DNA of 39,360 nucleotides, from assembly GCA_030827315.1 (NCBI GenBank), contig JAURER010000025.1:1-39360 (forward strand), in the 5' to 3' direction. Every line of letters begins with the position of its first letter. The stretch's first letter is position 1. Positions 1-7,977 of the stretch are shown piece after piece. The notes under the pieces were generated by a model that saw nothing but the letters and a program-made list of their open reading frames with translations, did not search any database and was not told the origin of the DNA. The stretch is from Gemmatimonadota bacterium. Lineage in GTDB: Bacteria; Gemmatimonadota; Gemmatimonadetes; Longimicrobiales; Gaopeijiaceae. The position numbers were made by a program, and so were the translations under genes.

Positions 1-138
1 CTCCCACTGGCCGTAGTCCTCTTCGGTGAGGGTGGGCTTCTGCTGGGCGGTGGCCGCACCGGCAAGACAGACCATCGCCGCGATCACCCACGACACCCGC
101 ACGACGCCGGGTCGGCGCGAAGGCACTACGAATCTCAT
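1..138 (-). CDS. Secreted hydrolase N-terminus, probably S9-type peptidase (partial)
   Basis: Only the first 46 codons are in the window; the gene runs off the left edge. The product begins with an Arg-rich n-region, then a hydrophobic core (VSWVIAAMVCLAGAA) and a signal-peptidase site near TAQQ, so it is exported. The mature start, KPTLTEEDYGQWE, resembles the N-terminus of secreted prolyl-oligopeptidase-like (S9) peptidases in Gemmatimonadota. That family call rests on this short stretch only. The ATG is preceded by GGAGG at good spacing, which supports the start. The gene lies downstream of a kinase remnant on the same strand. Export is well supported; the function is tentative. Confidence 0.55.
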   Translation of the reverse strand, partial: MRFVVPSRRPGVVRVSWVIAAMVCLAGAATAQQKPTLTEEDYGQWE

Positions 139-196
139 GTCGACTCCTCCGTCACGATTGCTGCTCGACTCCACGACCGCTCACGACTCTGGCCCG

Positions 197-585
197 TCAG
201 CGCCCCAGACGCTCCTCCAGAACCTGGAAGAAGTTCTCCACCAGGATCAGGCGCCCGATCTCCGCACCGTCCCCGCCGCCGACCTGCAGCATCATGAAGC
301 GCTGGTCGTCGGGCCCCACGTCCCAGCTCGCGTAGTTGGGCTGGGCGTCCCAACGCTCAGCCCCGTCTCGGTCAGGCGGGCCCCGCCCGCCGAGCCCACG
401 GCCAGCGCGATGCCGAAGTCGGCGATGATCGGCTGCCCGGGCTTCAGCACCTTGAGCGCCACACGGCGGCTGGGCTTGACGTCCTCCGCGAGGTCTACGG
501 TGGCCATGCCGCCTTCGCCCAGCTCCCGCTGGATCCGGTACCGGCCTTCCAGGGCCGCGTTGAGACGATCGACCACCGTGGACAT
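197..585 (-). pseudogene. Collapsed serine/threonine kinase with beta-propeller sensor (remnant)
   Basis: Three pieces of one kinase family are joined. Residues 1-49 are a normal N-terminus with the glycine loop (ELGEGGMATV) and the beta-3 lysine (VALKVLKP). Next, in frame, come the DFG motif and activation segment (IIADFGIALA, ending LTETGLSVGTP). Near 345-352 the frame shifts into the typical C-terminal end of the TolB/WD40-like sensor domain (NYASWDVGPDDQ, then LILVENFFQVLEERLG and a stop at 197). The C-helix, the catalytic HRD loop, most of the C-lobe, the transmembrane segment and nearly all of the propeller are missing, so it cannot be an active kinase. Full-length relatives are usually about 800-900 residues. 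The first codon overlaps the stop of the upstream DUF1028 gene (TGATG), so it was probably translationally coupled. A misassembly between paralogous kinases is the main alternative. Confidence 0.8.
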
Positions 586-1637
586 CAGCGAATGACTCTG
601 AGGAAGTCCGGACTCGCGTGGATGCTCTCGAAGTTCCGGTCGCGCGGGAGCGTGGCGCGACGGCCCGGGTTCAGCTCCACCGCGCGGCGCAGCGATTCGA
701 GCGCGGCATCACGATCGCCGGAGCGGAGCTGCGCGTTCGCGAGCGCCACCCAGGCGTTGTCGTTCTCCGGCGACTTGTCGCGCGCGGCCACCGCCGCCGC
801 CAGCGCGCCGTCCATGTCGCCGGCGTCCAGAAGCGGCGCGATGTCCCGGATCATCTCCCCCGACCGCTGGAGATCCAGGATGCGCCGGAGCTCGGCGAGC
901 GGCTCGCGGTGGTCGTCCACCCGGATGTCGACCACGCGGTCGCTGAAGCCACCGCCCACGCGCGGCGCGACCACGAGGATCGCGCCGGACTGCATGCCCC
1001 GCGCGTCACCGCCGGCGGCCTGCGCCGCGTCGAGGGCGTCCATGAGACGCTCGGCCAGCGGGCCCGACGACGACTCGAAGGAGCGGACCATGGCGTCGAC
1101 CACCTGCGCGCCCGCGAGGATGTTGCCCTGGGCGCAGTAGTCCACGCCGCAGCGGTGTCCCTTCCAGTCGCTGGCACCCTGACCCGTCCAGGCCGCCGTG
1201 CGTCCCTCGATGTCGATGATCGCGTTCTGCCTGCGGTCCCGCCCGTCGTCGGAGCGGACGAGCTGGTCGAGGGCCTCCTCGGGCGAGTAGCCCCGCTCGA
1301 TCAGCTCGATGGCCATGGACCCGTACATGGGGTTGGCCGCCGCCTGGTGCGCGACGATGGCAACGCCGCCCTTGGCGGTCATGGCGCGATTGCCCGCGCC
1401 GAACGCCTTGGACTGCACCCCCATCCCGAGTTCACCGGTGGCCGCGTCCCGCGCGATGATGGAGAACGTCGCCACGTACGCGTCCGTGTAGTCGGAGTAG
1501 GGGTCGACGACGCTCTCGGCCGACTGGGCGGCCAGCGCGGCCGCGGCGCCCGTAAAAGACGGACCCGCCACCATTCCGATGAACGCGGCGAGGCCGAGCA
1601 CGGCGCGGACACGGACCGTCATGCAGGCAGGTCGCAT
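585..1637 (-). CDS. Secreted DUF1028 (Ntn-hydrolase-like) protein with C-terminal TPR
   Basis: The 350-residue product has an N-terminal signal peptide ending near ALAAQ. A DUF1028 domain spans about residues 50-245, with the typical opening ATFSIIARDAATGELG, the AHQAAANPMYG and ARGMQSGA-like regions and the GQGASDWKG segment. DUF1028 proteins belong to the Ntn-hydrolase superfamily, in which a Thr or Ser exposed after processing acts as nucleophile; their substrate is unknown. Residues about 260-335 form a TPR-like helical pair (WVALANAQLRSGDRDAAL, then AVELNPG). The start chosen has a TAGGTGA-like ribosome site; a second ATG five codons later is possible. It follows the M19 dipeptidase gene by 3 nt, so the two form an operon, and it shares TGATG with the kinase remnant downstream. 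Confidence 0.85.
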   Translation of the reverse strand: MRPACMTVRVRAVLGLAAFIGMVAGPSFTGAAAALAAQSAESVVDPYSDYTDAYVATFSIIARDAATGELGMGVQSKAFGAGNRAMTAKGGVAIVAHQAAANPMYGSMAIELIERGYSPEEALDQLVRSDDGRDRRQNAIIDIEGRTAAWTGQGASDWKGHRCGVDYCAQGNILAGAQVVDAMVRSFESSSGPLAERLMDALDAAQAAGGDARGMQSGAILVVAPRVGGGFSDRVVDIRVDDHREPLAELRRILDLQRSGEMIRDIAPLLDAGDMDGALAAAVAARDKSPENDNAWVALANAQLRSGDRDAALESLRRAVELNPGRRATLPRDRNFESIHASPDFLRVIR

Positions 1638-1640
1638 GGC

Positions 1641-3005
1641 TCAGTCACCTACTTCCATGTGACCGGCCTGGACGTGCCCGGCGATCTCCTGAACCTGGTC
1701 GAGCACGCGCAGGAGGTTGCCGCTCCACAGCATGCCGATCTGCTCTTCCGTGTAGCCGCGACGGACGAGCTCCAGGGTGACGTTGAACGTCTCGGAGGCG
1801 TCGTTCCACCCCTCCACCCCGCCGCCGCCGTCGAAGTCGGAGCTGATGCCGACGTGCTCGATGCCGATCAGGTTCACGAGATAGTCGATGTGGTCGACCA
1901 GGTCGGAGACCCCGACCGGCGGGGTGACCGGATCCACTTCGGCCCGGATGCGCTCCGCGGCCATGTCCTGCACGTGCTGGTACTCCGCCATGAACGCCTC
2001 GCGCTCCGCCTCGGACATCGACTGCGTCATGCGGAACATCGCGCCACGGCCACCCTCCGGCATCTCGAACCCCATCTGGGCCGCGGCCTCCTCGATGACC
2101 CGCTGGGACGCCTCCGCGTGGGCCGCGTTCTTGTCGGGACGCAGGTAGCTCCGGAAGGCGACGGTCTGGATGACGCCACCGTTCTCCTTCAGAGCGAGGA
2201 GCTGCTCGTCGTCCATGTTGCGGCTGTGGTCACCGAGCGCTCGGGCCGCCGAGTGCGACGCGATCACCGGGGCCACGCTCATGCGCATCATCTGGAGGTT
2301 GGCTTCCTTCGACGGATGCGACACGTCGATCATGATGCCCCAGCGATTCATCTCGGCGATGACCTGGCGGCCCAGGTCGCTGAGCCCGCCGTGCATCCAC
2401 ACGCCGTCGCGCTCACCCGTATTGGAGTCGGCGAGCTGGCTGTGGCCGTTGTGGGCCAGCGACATGTAGCGGGCACCGCGCTCCTGGAACTCCTTCACCC
2501 GATTCGGATCGTTCCCGATCGGATACCCGTTCTCGACACCGATCATCGCCACCTTCTTGCCCGAGGCGATGATCCGGCGGACGTCTTCGGAGGTGAGCGC
2601 GAGCTCGATGCGGTCCGGCGCGATCTCCCCGGTCAGGCGGTGGATCGCGTCGAACTTCTCGATGGCCTGGGCGTAGGCGTCGTCGAAGCCGGCGGGCGTG
2701 AGCTCGCCCTGCCCCACGTAGACGATCATCCACGACACGTCGAGTCCGCCGGCTTCCATCTTCGGCAGGTTCACCTGGTTGCCCAGGTCCATCGTGTAGT
2801 TCCGCTCGGCCGTGAAGTTGGCCGGGCTGATGTCGTCATGGGTGTCGAGCGTGATCACCCGCTCGTGGATGCCGCGGGCGCGCTCGACGAGGTCGGCCTC
2901 GGACTCGCCCCCGGAACAGGCGGCTGCGCCGAGAAGGGCGACGAGCCCCACGATGCGAAACGGCGACGGGACGTGGCGGAGAAAGGGGGCTGCGGACGGG
3001 CGCAC
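1641..3005 (-). CDS. Membrane dipeptidase, peptidase family M19 (lipoprotein-like)
   Basis: This 454-residue protein is a renal-dipeptidase-type zinc dipeptidase. Binuclear zinc ligands are visible: H56 and D58 in TLDTHDDIS, the bridging Glu in GVENGYPIG, His in DVSHPS and His in IASHSAARALGDHSRN. The C-terminal GISSDFDGGGG segment is also typical. The N-terminus has a hydrophobic stretch ending LLGAAAC, a weak lipobox, so it may be anchored to a membrane facing the periplasm. M19 enzymes hydrolyse dipeptides and often accept D-residues at the C-terminal position, which fits the D-amino-acid enzymes nearby. The start is GTG, with AGGAG seven bases upstream. It begins a short operon with the DUF1028 gene. 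Confidence 0.92.
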   Translation of the reverse strand: MRPSAAPFLRHVPSPFRIVGLVALLGAAACSGGESEADLVERARGIHERVITLDTHDDISPANFTAERNYTMDLGNQVNLPKMEAGGLDVSWMIVYVGQGELTPAGFDDAYAQAIEKFDAIHRLTGEIAPDRIELALTSEDVRRIIASGKKVAMIGVENGYPIGNDPNRVKEFQERGARYMSLAHNGHSQLADSNTGERDGVWMHGGLSDLGRQVIAEMNRWGIMIDVSHPSKEANLQMMRMSVAPVIASHSAARALGDHSRNMDDEQLLALKENGGVIQTVAFRSYLRPDKNAAHAEASQRVIEEAAAQMGFEMPEGGRGAMFRMTQSMSEAEREAFMAEYQHVQDMAAERIRAEVDPVTPPVGVSDLVDHIDYLVNLIGIEHVGISSDFDGGGGVEGWNDASETFNVTLELVRRGYTEEQIGMLWSGNLLRVLDQVQEIAGHVQAGHMEVGD

Positions 3006-3062
3006 GACGGTACTCCTGAGGGACGGACGAGCCGGTGGACGATGGGGTGGATCGGAGCGTGG

Positions 3063-3068
3063 ATTCTA
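3063..3068 (-). promoter_or_regulatory. Candidate -10 element for the M19 dipeptidase operon
   Basis: TAGAAT on the minus strand lies 58 nt before the GTG of the dipeptidase gene, inside the 175-nt gap after the PhoD gene. I could not identify a convincing -35. The gap also contains a GC-rich palindrome (CCCCGCGGGG). No other gene is visible in it. Confidence 0.35.
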
Positions 3069-3180
3069 CGGGAGGAACCCCCGCGGGGCCATCGGTGGAC
3101 CCTGCGCGCGCCCGATCACGCCGTCCCCGCCGACCGAAGATCGTGCCCGGGCGGTCGCGTTCGTCTCCCGGCAGCCCGCC

Positions 3181-4770
3181 TCAGCCGACCCGCTCCACCC
3201 CGGGCCGTCCGGCCTCGCAGCGCCAGCTCGACGCCGTCCGGACCGGCGCGCCCGGCCGGCTGACGTAGTCGACGGTACGGTACTCGGACACCCACTCCCG
3301 CGCGGTTACCCGGCAGCGCACGTACCCGCGCCGGTTGTTCTGCCAGCGCAGGTGGGGGTTGTCGGCGCTCAGCTGCTCGAAGGTGCCCCACGCCTCGCTT
3401 CCATCCCCGCCGGAGCTGACCGAAGTCCCCGCGAACTCGGTGGCCACCACGGGCCGGTCGTGCCGATCGAACGCGGAGCGGACGTCGTTGACGAAGCTGG
3501 CGTGGATGTCGCCGGTGAGGACCACGGTGCGTCCCGGACGCTCGGCGAGCGTGCCGAGCAGGCGGTCGCGCGCCACCGGGTATCCGCTCCAGTTGTCCAT
3601 CGACACCTCAACCACCTCGCCGGGCTCGGAGTCGAAGGGCGCCATCATGACCTGCTGGGCGAGCACTTCCCAGGCCGCGCCCGAACCCCGCAGCGCGTCG
3701 GTGAGCCAGCGCTCCTGCGCGTCGCCGAGCATGACCCGCGAGGGGTCCGTCCAGTCACCGCACGGCACCGGCCGGATGCGGTCGCCACACGCCTGATCGC
3801 TGCGGAACTGGCGGGTGTCGAGGACCCGGAAGTTCGCCGTCGCGCCCCACGGGACCGACCGCGTGATGGAGAGGTCGGCCCACGAGCGGGCACGAGGCAC
3901 ACGCACGGGCTGATGTTCCCACCACGCCTGATATGCCGCCGCCCGGCGCAGGCGCATCTGCTCCTCGCTCTCGAGGAGGTTCTCTCCGGTGAGACCGGCG
4001 TAGTTGTTGTCGACCTCATGGTCGTCCCACGTCACCACCCAGGGGCACGACGCATGCGCGGCCTGCAGGGCGGGATCGGTCTTGTACTGCGCGTACCGCG
4101 TGCGGTACTCCTCCACGGTCAGCACCTCGTGCCCGTGGTGGGCCCGCACGCGTCCCTGCTCGGCCGCCGTCTCGTAGATGTAGTCACCCAGATGCGCTAC
4201 CAGCGACACGTCTTCCCGCGCCAGGTGCTCGAACGCGGTGAAGTGCCCCTGCTCCCAGTGCTGGCACGAGACGAACGCGAAATCGAGCGGCCGTTCCGCG
4301 CCCTCGGAAGGCGCCGTCCGCAGGCGCCCCACGGGACTGCTCCCCGCCGGCAGGGTGAAGCGGTAGAAGTACCAGCGATCCGGATCCAGACCGCGGACGT
4401 CGACGTGGGCGGAGAAGCCGAGCTCGGGCGCGCATGCCACCTGCCCCCGGTCCACCACCCGCGAGAACCCCTCGTCGTGCGCGACCTCCCACCGGAGCAC
4501 GACGCGCTCGCCGCTCATGCCGCCGAGCGGTTCGAACGGCCTCGGCGCCAGGCGCGTCCAGATGACGCACGCGTCGGGCGTCGGATCGCCGCTCGCGACG
4601 CCCAGCGTGAACGGGCTCTCCTGGAGCCGGGGGCGCCGCGTGACCCTCCACGGCGAAGGCACCAGTGCGCATGCGAGTGCATGACGGGACAGGTCGCGCA
4701 GGAACGCGCGCCGGTCGCGCGATCCCCCCGCCGCGAGGTCGAGGACGGTGGCGTGCTCGATCGAGCTCAC
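3181..4770 (-). CDS. phoD: PhoD-family alkaline phosphatase/phosphodiesterase, Tat-exported
   Basis: The 529-residue product carries a twin-arginine signal (RDRRAFLRD followed by HALACALV). The PhoD N-terminal domain follows (FTLGVASGDPTPDACVIWTRLAP), then the metallophosphatase domain. Metal-site motifs are present: SCQHW, HLGDYIYE, TWDDHEVDNNYAG and LTGDIHASF. PhoD enzymes are exported Ca/Fe-dependent phosphomono- and diesterases. The start is read as GTG at 4770, because it gives a 4-nt GTGA overlap with the stop of the upstream amidase gene and keeps the Tat signal near the N-terminus. There is no strong ribosome site, so translation may depend on coupling. No Pho regulatory elements were recognised. 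Confidence 0.9.
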   Translation of the reverse strand: MSSIEHATVLDLAAGGSRDRRAFLRDLSRHALACALVPSPWRVTRRPRLQESPFTLGVASGDPTPDACVIWTRLAPRPFEPLGGMSGERVVLRWEVAHDEGFSRVVDRGQVACAPELGFSAHVDVRGLDPDRWYFYRFTLPAGSSPVGRLRTAPSEGAERPLDFAFVSCQHWEQGHFTAFEHLAREDVSLVAHLGDYIYETAAEQGRVRAHHGHEVLTVEEYRTRYAQYKTDPALQAAHASCPWVVTWDDHEVDNNYAGLTGENLLESEEQMRLRRAAAYQAWWEHQPVRVPRARSWADLSITRSVPWGATANFRVLDTRQFRSDQACGDRIRPVPCGDWTDPSRVMLGDAQERWLTDALRGSGAAWEVLAQQVMMAPFDSEPGEVVEVSMDNWSGYPVARDRLLGTLAERPGRTVVLTGDIHASFVNDVRSAFDRHDRPVVATEFAGTSVSSGGDGSEAWGTFEQLSADNPHLRWQNNRRGYVRCRVTAREWVSEYRTVDYVSRPGAPVRTASSWRCEAGRPGVERVG

Positions 4771-6422
4771 CCGAGCGTCGCGACGAACGTCGGCGCCTGC
4801 CGGCGCATGCTCGCCTGCTCGTACGCGTACGCGATGCGGAGCAGGACGGGCTCGCTCCAGGCCCGGCCGAAGAAGGAGATCCCCGCGGGCAGCCCGTCGA
4901 CGAACCCCATGGGCACACTGATGTCGGGGTATCCCGCGATGGCGGCCAGGCCGGCGCTGTCCCCTCCGTCGAACCGGTCGCCACGGATGTGGTCGGTGAG
5001 CCAGGCGACGTCCGTGGTCGGCGCGACGATGGCGTCGAGTGCGTGCTCGTCCATGACGCGGTCGATGCCGTCCTCGCGCGTCGCACGCTGAATGGTGCGC
5101 CTGGCGTCGAGATACGCCCGCTCGGTGAGTGGCCCCCGGGCCTGCGCGTCGTGGAGACGCTCCTGACCGAAGTACGGCATCTCCCGGTCCGCGTTCGCCT
5201 CGTTGAAGGCGATCACGTCGGCAAGCGTCTTCACCGGGGCGTCGGGTCCGAGCTCTGCCAGGTAGGCGTTGAGGTCCGCCTTGAACTCGTACTCGAGGAG
5301 AACCAGCGTCAGCGGGTCGTTCCACGCGGCGGAGTCCAGGTTGGCCGGATCGACGATCACCGCCCCGGCGGCCCGCATGTCGTCGAGCGCCCGCTCCAGG
5401 AGCGCGACGACGCGCGGATCGAAGCCGGTGATGCTGCGGGCCACGCCGATGCGCGCGCCCCGGAGCCCGTCGCGATCGAGGAACTGCGTGTAGTCGGTGT
5501 GCGCACGTCCCGCGCTGGCCGCCGTGGCTTCGTCGCGCGGATCCACGCCGGTCAGCGGTCCGAGGAGGACCGCCGCGTCCCGCACCGTACGCGCCATGGG
5601 ACCGGCCGTGTCCTGGGAATGCGAGATCGGGATGATGCCCGAACGACTCCACAGCCCGACGGTGGGCTTGATGCCGACCACGCCGTTGATCGACGACGGG
5701 CACATGATCGAGCCGCCCGTCTCGGTCCCGATGGTGATCGCCGCGAGGTTGGCCGACACCGCCACGCCCGAGCCCGAACTCGACCCGCACGGGTTCCGGT
5801 CGAGCGCGTACGGGTTGCGGCACTGCCCGCCGCGGGCGCTCCACCCGCTCGACGCGCGGTAGCCCCGGAAGTACGCCCACTCGCTCATGTTCGCCTTCGC
5901 GAGGATGATCGCGCCGGCCTCCCGGAGCCTGCCGGAGATGAACGCATCCCGGGGCGGGATGGAGCCCTCGAGCGCGAGCGAGCCCGCGGTCGTGGTCATC
6001 CCGTCGTGCGTGTCGATGTTGTCCTTGATGGCGATGGGGATGCCGTGCAGCGGCCCACGCACGCGCCCCGCCGCCCGCTCGGCGTCGAGCTCGTCGGCGA
6101 TCGTCAGCGCGTCGGGGTTGATTTCGATGATGGAGCGGAGCTCCGGGCCCTGCCGGTCGAGCTCCTCGATGCGCCGCAGGTAGAGCTCCGTGATCGAGCG
6201 CGCGGTGCGCTCTCCGGATTCCATGCCCGCCTGGAGGTCGGCCACCGTGACCTCGTCGAGCTCGAAGGGGGCGACGCCCCCGGAGGCCTGACCTCCCCGC
6301 CCCGCGCCCGAGCCCCCTGCGCCGGCCGAGCTCGCTGTGTCTCCGGGCGTGCACCCCGAGGCAGTGAGCGCGAAGCCGGCCCCGCCGGCGGCCGTGGTTC
6401 CGATGAAGCGACGTCGATCCAT
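4767..6422 (-). CDS. Amidase signature family enzyme, Tat signal with lipobox
   Basis: The 551-residue protein begins MDRRRFIGTT, a Tat motif, followed by a hydrophobic stretch and TASGC, so it is probably an exported lipoprotein. A Gly/Ser-rich tether precedes the catalytic domain at about residue 52. The amidase-signature triad is complete: K133 in IAIKDNID, the cis-Ser S214 in PCGSSSGSG and the nucleophile S238 in ETGGSIMCPSS. The second Gly of the usual GGSS motif is replaced by Cys212, a small deviation. It closely resembles secreted Glu-tRNA-amidotransferase-like amidases that hydrolyse small amides and is not GatA. GAGGAGGGG precedes the ATG. It overlaps the PhoD gene by 4 nt and follows the beta-lactamase-like gene by 48 nt. 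Confidence 0.92.
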   Translation of the reverse strand: MDRRRFIGTTAAGGAGFALTASGCTPGDTASSAGAGGSGAGRGGQASGGVAPFELDEVTVADLQAGMESGERTARSITELYLRRIEELDRQGPELRSIIEINPDALTIADELDAERAAGRVRGPLHGIPIAIKDNIDTHDGMTTTAGSLALEGSIPPRDAFISGRLREAGAIILAKANMSEWAYFRGYRASSGWSARGGQCRNPYALDRNPCGSSSGSGVAVSANLAAITIGTETGGSIMCPSSINGVVGIKPTVGLWSRSGIIPISHSQDTAGPMARTVRDAAVLLGPLTGVDPRDEATAASAGRAHTDYTQFLDRDGLRGARIGVARSITGFDPRVVALLERALDDMRAAGAVIVDPANLDSAAWNDPLTLVLLEYEFKADLNAYLAELGPDAPVKTLADVIAFNEANADREMPYFGQERLHDAQARGPLTERAYLDARRTIQRATREDGIDRVMDEHALDAIVAPTTDVAWLTDHIRGDRFDGGDSAGLAAIAGYPDISVPMGFVDGLPAGISFFGRAWSEPVLLRIAYAYEQASMRRQAPTFVATLG

Positions 6423-6470
6423 GGGTGCACCCCTCCTCGGTCCGGTCCTCTGAGTTTCCGCCGGTCGTCG

Positions 6471-7955
6471 TCAGTCCCGACGTGCGATTCTTCCGTTGAC
6501 CCTCATCCAGCGCACCGCACCGCCCCCATCCCGGACGAACTCCACGGGCATCCCGCGATACGGGTACTCCTGGCCCTCCGGCGGGTCGGTCCAGGCCAGG
6601 TCCTCGCTCCAGAACACGAGCGGGGCACCGGCTTCGCCGACGCCGGAGCCGCGCAGGACGGCACGACCGTCCGACTCCAGCACCTCCGATTCCCCCACCG
6701 GTGGACGCCGGTACGTCCCGGCGTACAGGGCGGGGTCCGGCTGGCGGGCCAGGGGCTCGGCATGCGTGGTCATCATCTCGTTGCCGCCACGGTTCCCGCC
6801 GGTGCGCTGTCCCGGAGCCAGACGCAGATCCAGGAAGACGTCGAGGATCGACTGCTCCACGTCGTGGATGAGCCGCCAGCCCTCGCTGTGGTTGGTGAGG
6901 ATCGCGAAGGCGAAGTCGCGCTCCGGAACCAGCTGGACGTGCAGGCAGTGTCCTCCGAGCGTGCCTCCGTGTGCGGCCGTCAGCACGCCACCGAGGCGGC
7001 GCAGGTGCCAACCGTGCCCCATCTCGTCGGTGGTCGCGTTCTTCACGATCCGTGCGGTGCGCATGGCCTCGCGCCCGGACGCGGAGACGATCGACGTGTC
7101 CGCGCCGGGCAGCTCGTGCCCGAGGTGGAAGCGCGCGTAGCGGACGAGGGTCTCGACGCTCATCGCCGCGCCGCCCGCAGCGACGTTCGCCGGCAGACTG
7201 AACGGACGGATCACCTCCGTCCGGCCGTCGCGGTCGCGGTGCGGCGCGGCGAAGCGGTAGGTCATCGCCGTGCCCGTGCGGGTGAAGGCGTGCGTCAGGC
7301 CGAGCGGGTCGAAGACCAGACTCGACAGCGCATCATCGATGGAGGCATCCTGCACGACTTCGATCACCCTGCCCGCGACGCCGAAGCCGGCGTTGTTGTA
7401 GCTCCATACCTCACCCGGTGCCGCGAGACGGGGAAGATCCGCCAGGCCCTCGACGAAGTTCTCCAGGGTGCGCGGACCACGGTCGGCCGTACCGAGCTGC
7501 CCCTCCCACCCCGGCGTGTGCGTCAGCAGATGCCAGATCCGGACCTCCCGGGACATCTCCTCGTCGGCGACGCGGAAGCCGGGAAGGTATTCGCGCACGG
7601 GCGCCTCGAGATCGGCGCGGCCTTCCTCCACGAGTCGCATGAGCGCGGTGGCGATGACCGTCTTCGAGATCGACGCGATGGGAAACACCGTGTCCGGCTC
7701 CACCGGCTGCGGGTTGTCCAGGTTCGTGAGCCCGAATCCGCGAAGCCAGGCGCGGCCGCCGGTGACGAGACCGAAGCCCACCCCCGGCACGCGGTACTCG
7801 GCCATGCGGGCCTCGATGAGGCGGTGCACGTGGACCAGGCGCGGATCCTCCTGGATGTCGAGTGACCCTTCGCCCCCGGGCGCCGCAGCCGCCGGGCGTG
7901 ACGACATCCCCAGCGCCGCTCCCCCGGCGAGCCCCAGAAAGTCCCTGCGCTTCAT
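6471..7955 (-). CDS. Serine beta-lactamase-family hydrolase (S12, D-aminopeptidase/esterase-like), Tat-exported
   Basis: Read from the ATG at 7955, this is a 494-residue protein starting MKRRDFLGLAGGAALG, a Tat signal. AGGA lies eight bases upstream; more distal ATGs have poorer sites. The class C/S12 active-site elements are S95-x-x-K98 (SISK), Y186-N-N188 (WSYNNAG) and HGG at about 329 (AAHGGTLGGH). A C-terminal domain of about 100 residues follows (YAGTYRRPP onward), as in D-aminopeptidase-like and esterase-like members. Substrate cannot be told from sequence; peptides with D-residues, esters or beta-lactams are all possible. Position between a D-aminoacylase-like gene and an amidase favours peptide or amide substrates. 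Confidence 0.88.
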   Translation of the reverse strand: MKRRDFLGLAGGAALGMSSRPAAAAPGGEGSLDIQEDPRLVHVHRLIEARMAEYRVPGVGFGLVTGGRAWLRGFGLTNLDNPQPVEPDTVFPIASISKTVIATALMRLVEEGRADLEAPVREYLPGFRVADEEMSREVRIWHLLTHTPGWEGQLGTADRGPRTLENFVEGLADLPRLAAPGEVWSYNNAGFGVAGRVIEVVQDASIDDALSSLVFDPLGLTHAFTRTGTAMTYRFAAPHRDRDGRTEVIRPFSLPANVAAGGAAMSVETLVRYARFHLGHELPGADTSIVSASGREAMRTARIVKNATTDEMGHGWHLRRLGGVLTAAHGGTLGGHCLHVQLVPERDFAFAILTNHSEGWRLIHDVEQSILDVFLDLRLAPGQRTGGNRGGNEMMTTHAEPLARQPDPALYAGTYRRPPVGESEVLESDGRAVLRGSGVGEAGAPLVFWSEDLAWTDPPEGQEYPYRGMPVEFVRDGGGAVRWMRVNGRIARRD

Positions 7956-7977
7956 CTCGTTCATTCCTGTGTCGGGA

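Noticed and set aside
3006-3180. The GC palindrome CCCCGCGGGG in the PhoD-dipeptidase gap as a terminator
   Set aside because: It is self-complementary without a loop, lies closer to the dipeptidase promoter than to the PhoD stop, and has no T-run.
618-3263. An 881-codon plus-strand frame opposite the DUF1028 and dipeptidase genes
   Set aside because: Composition is typical of antisense reading in GC-rich DNA; the minus-strand genes have signal peptides, ribosome sites and zinc motifs.
3181-7011. A 1276-codon continuous minus-strand frame across the PhoD and amidase region
   Set aside because: Only the part after the GTG at 4770 has PhoD motifs; the upstream part is an out-of-frame reading of the amidase and S12 genes and is not a fusion.
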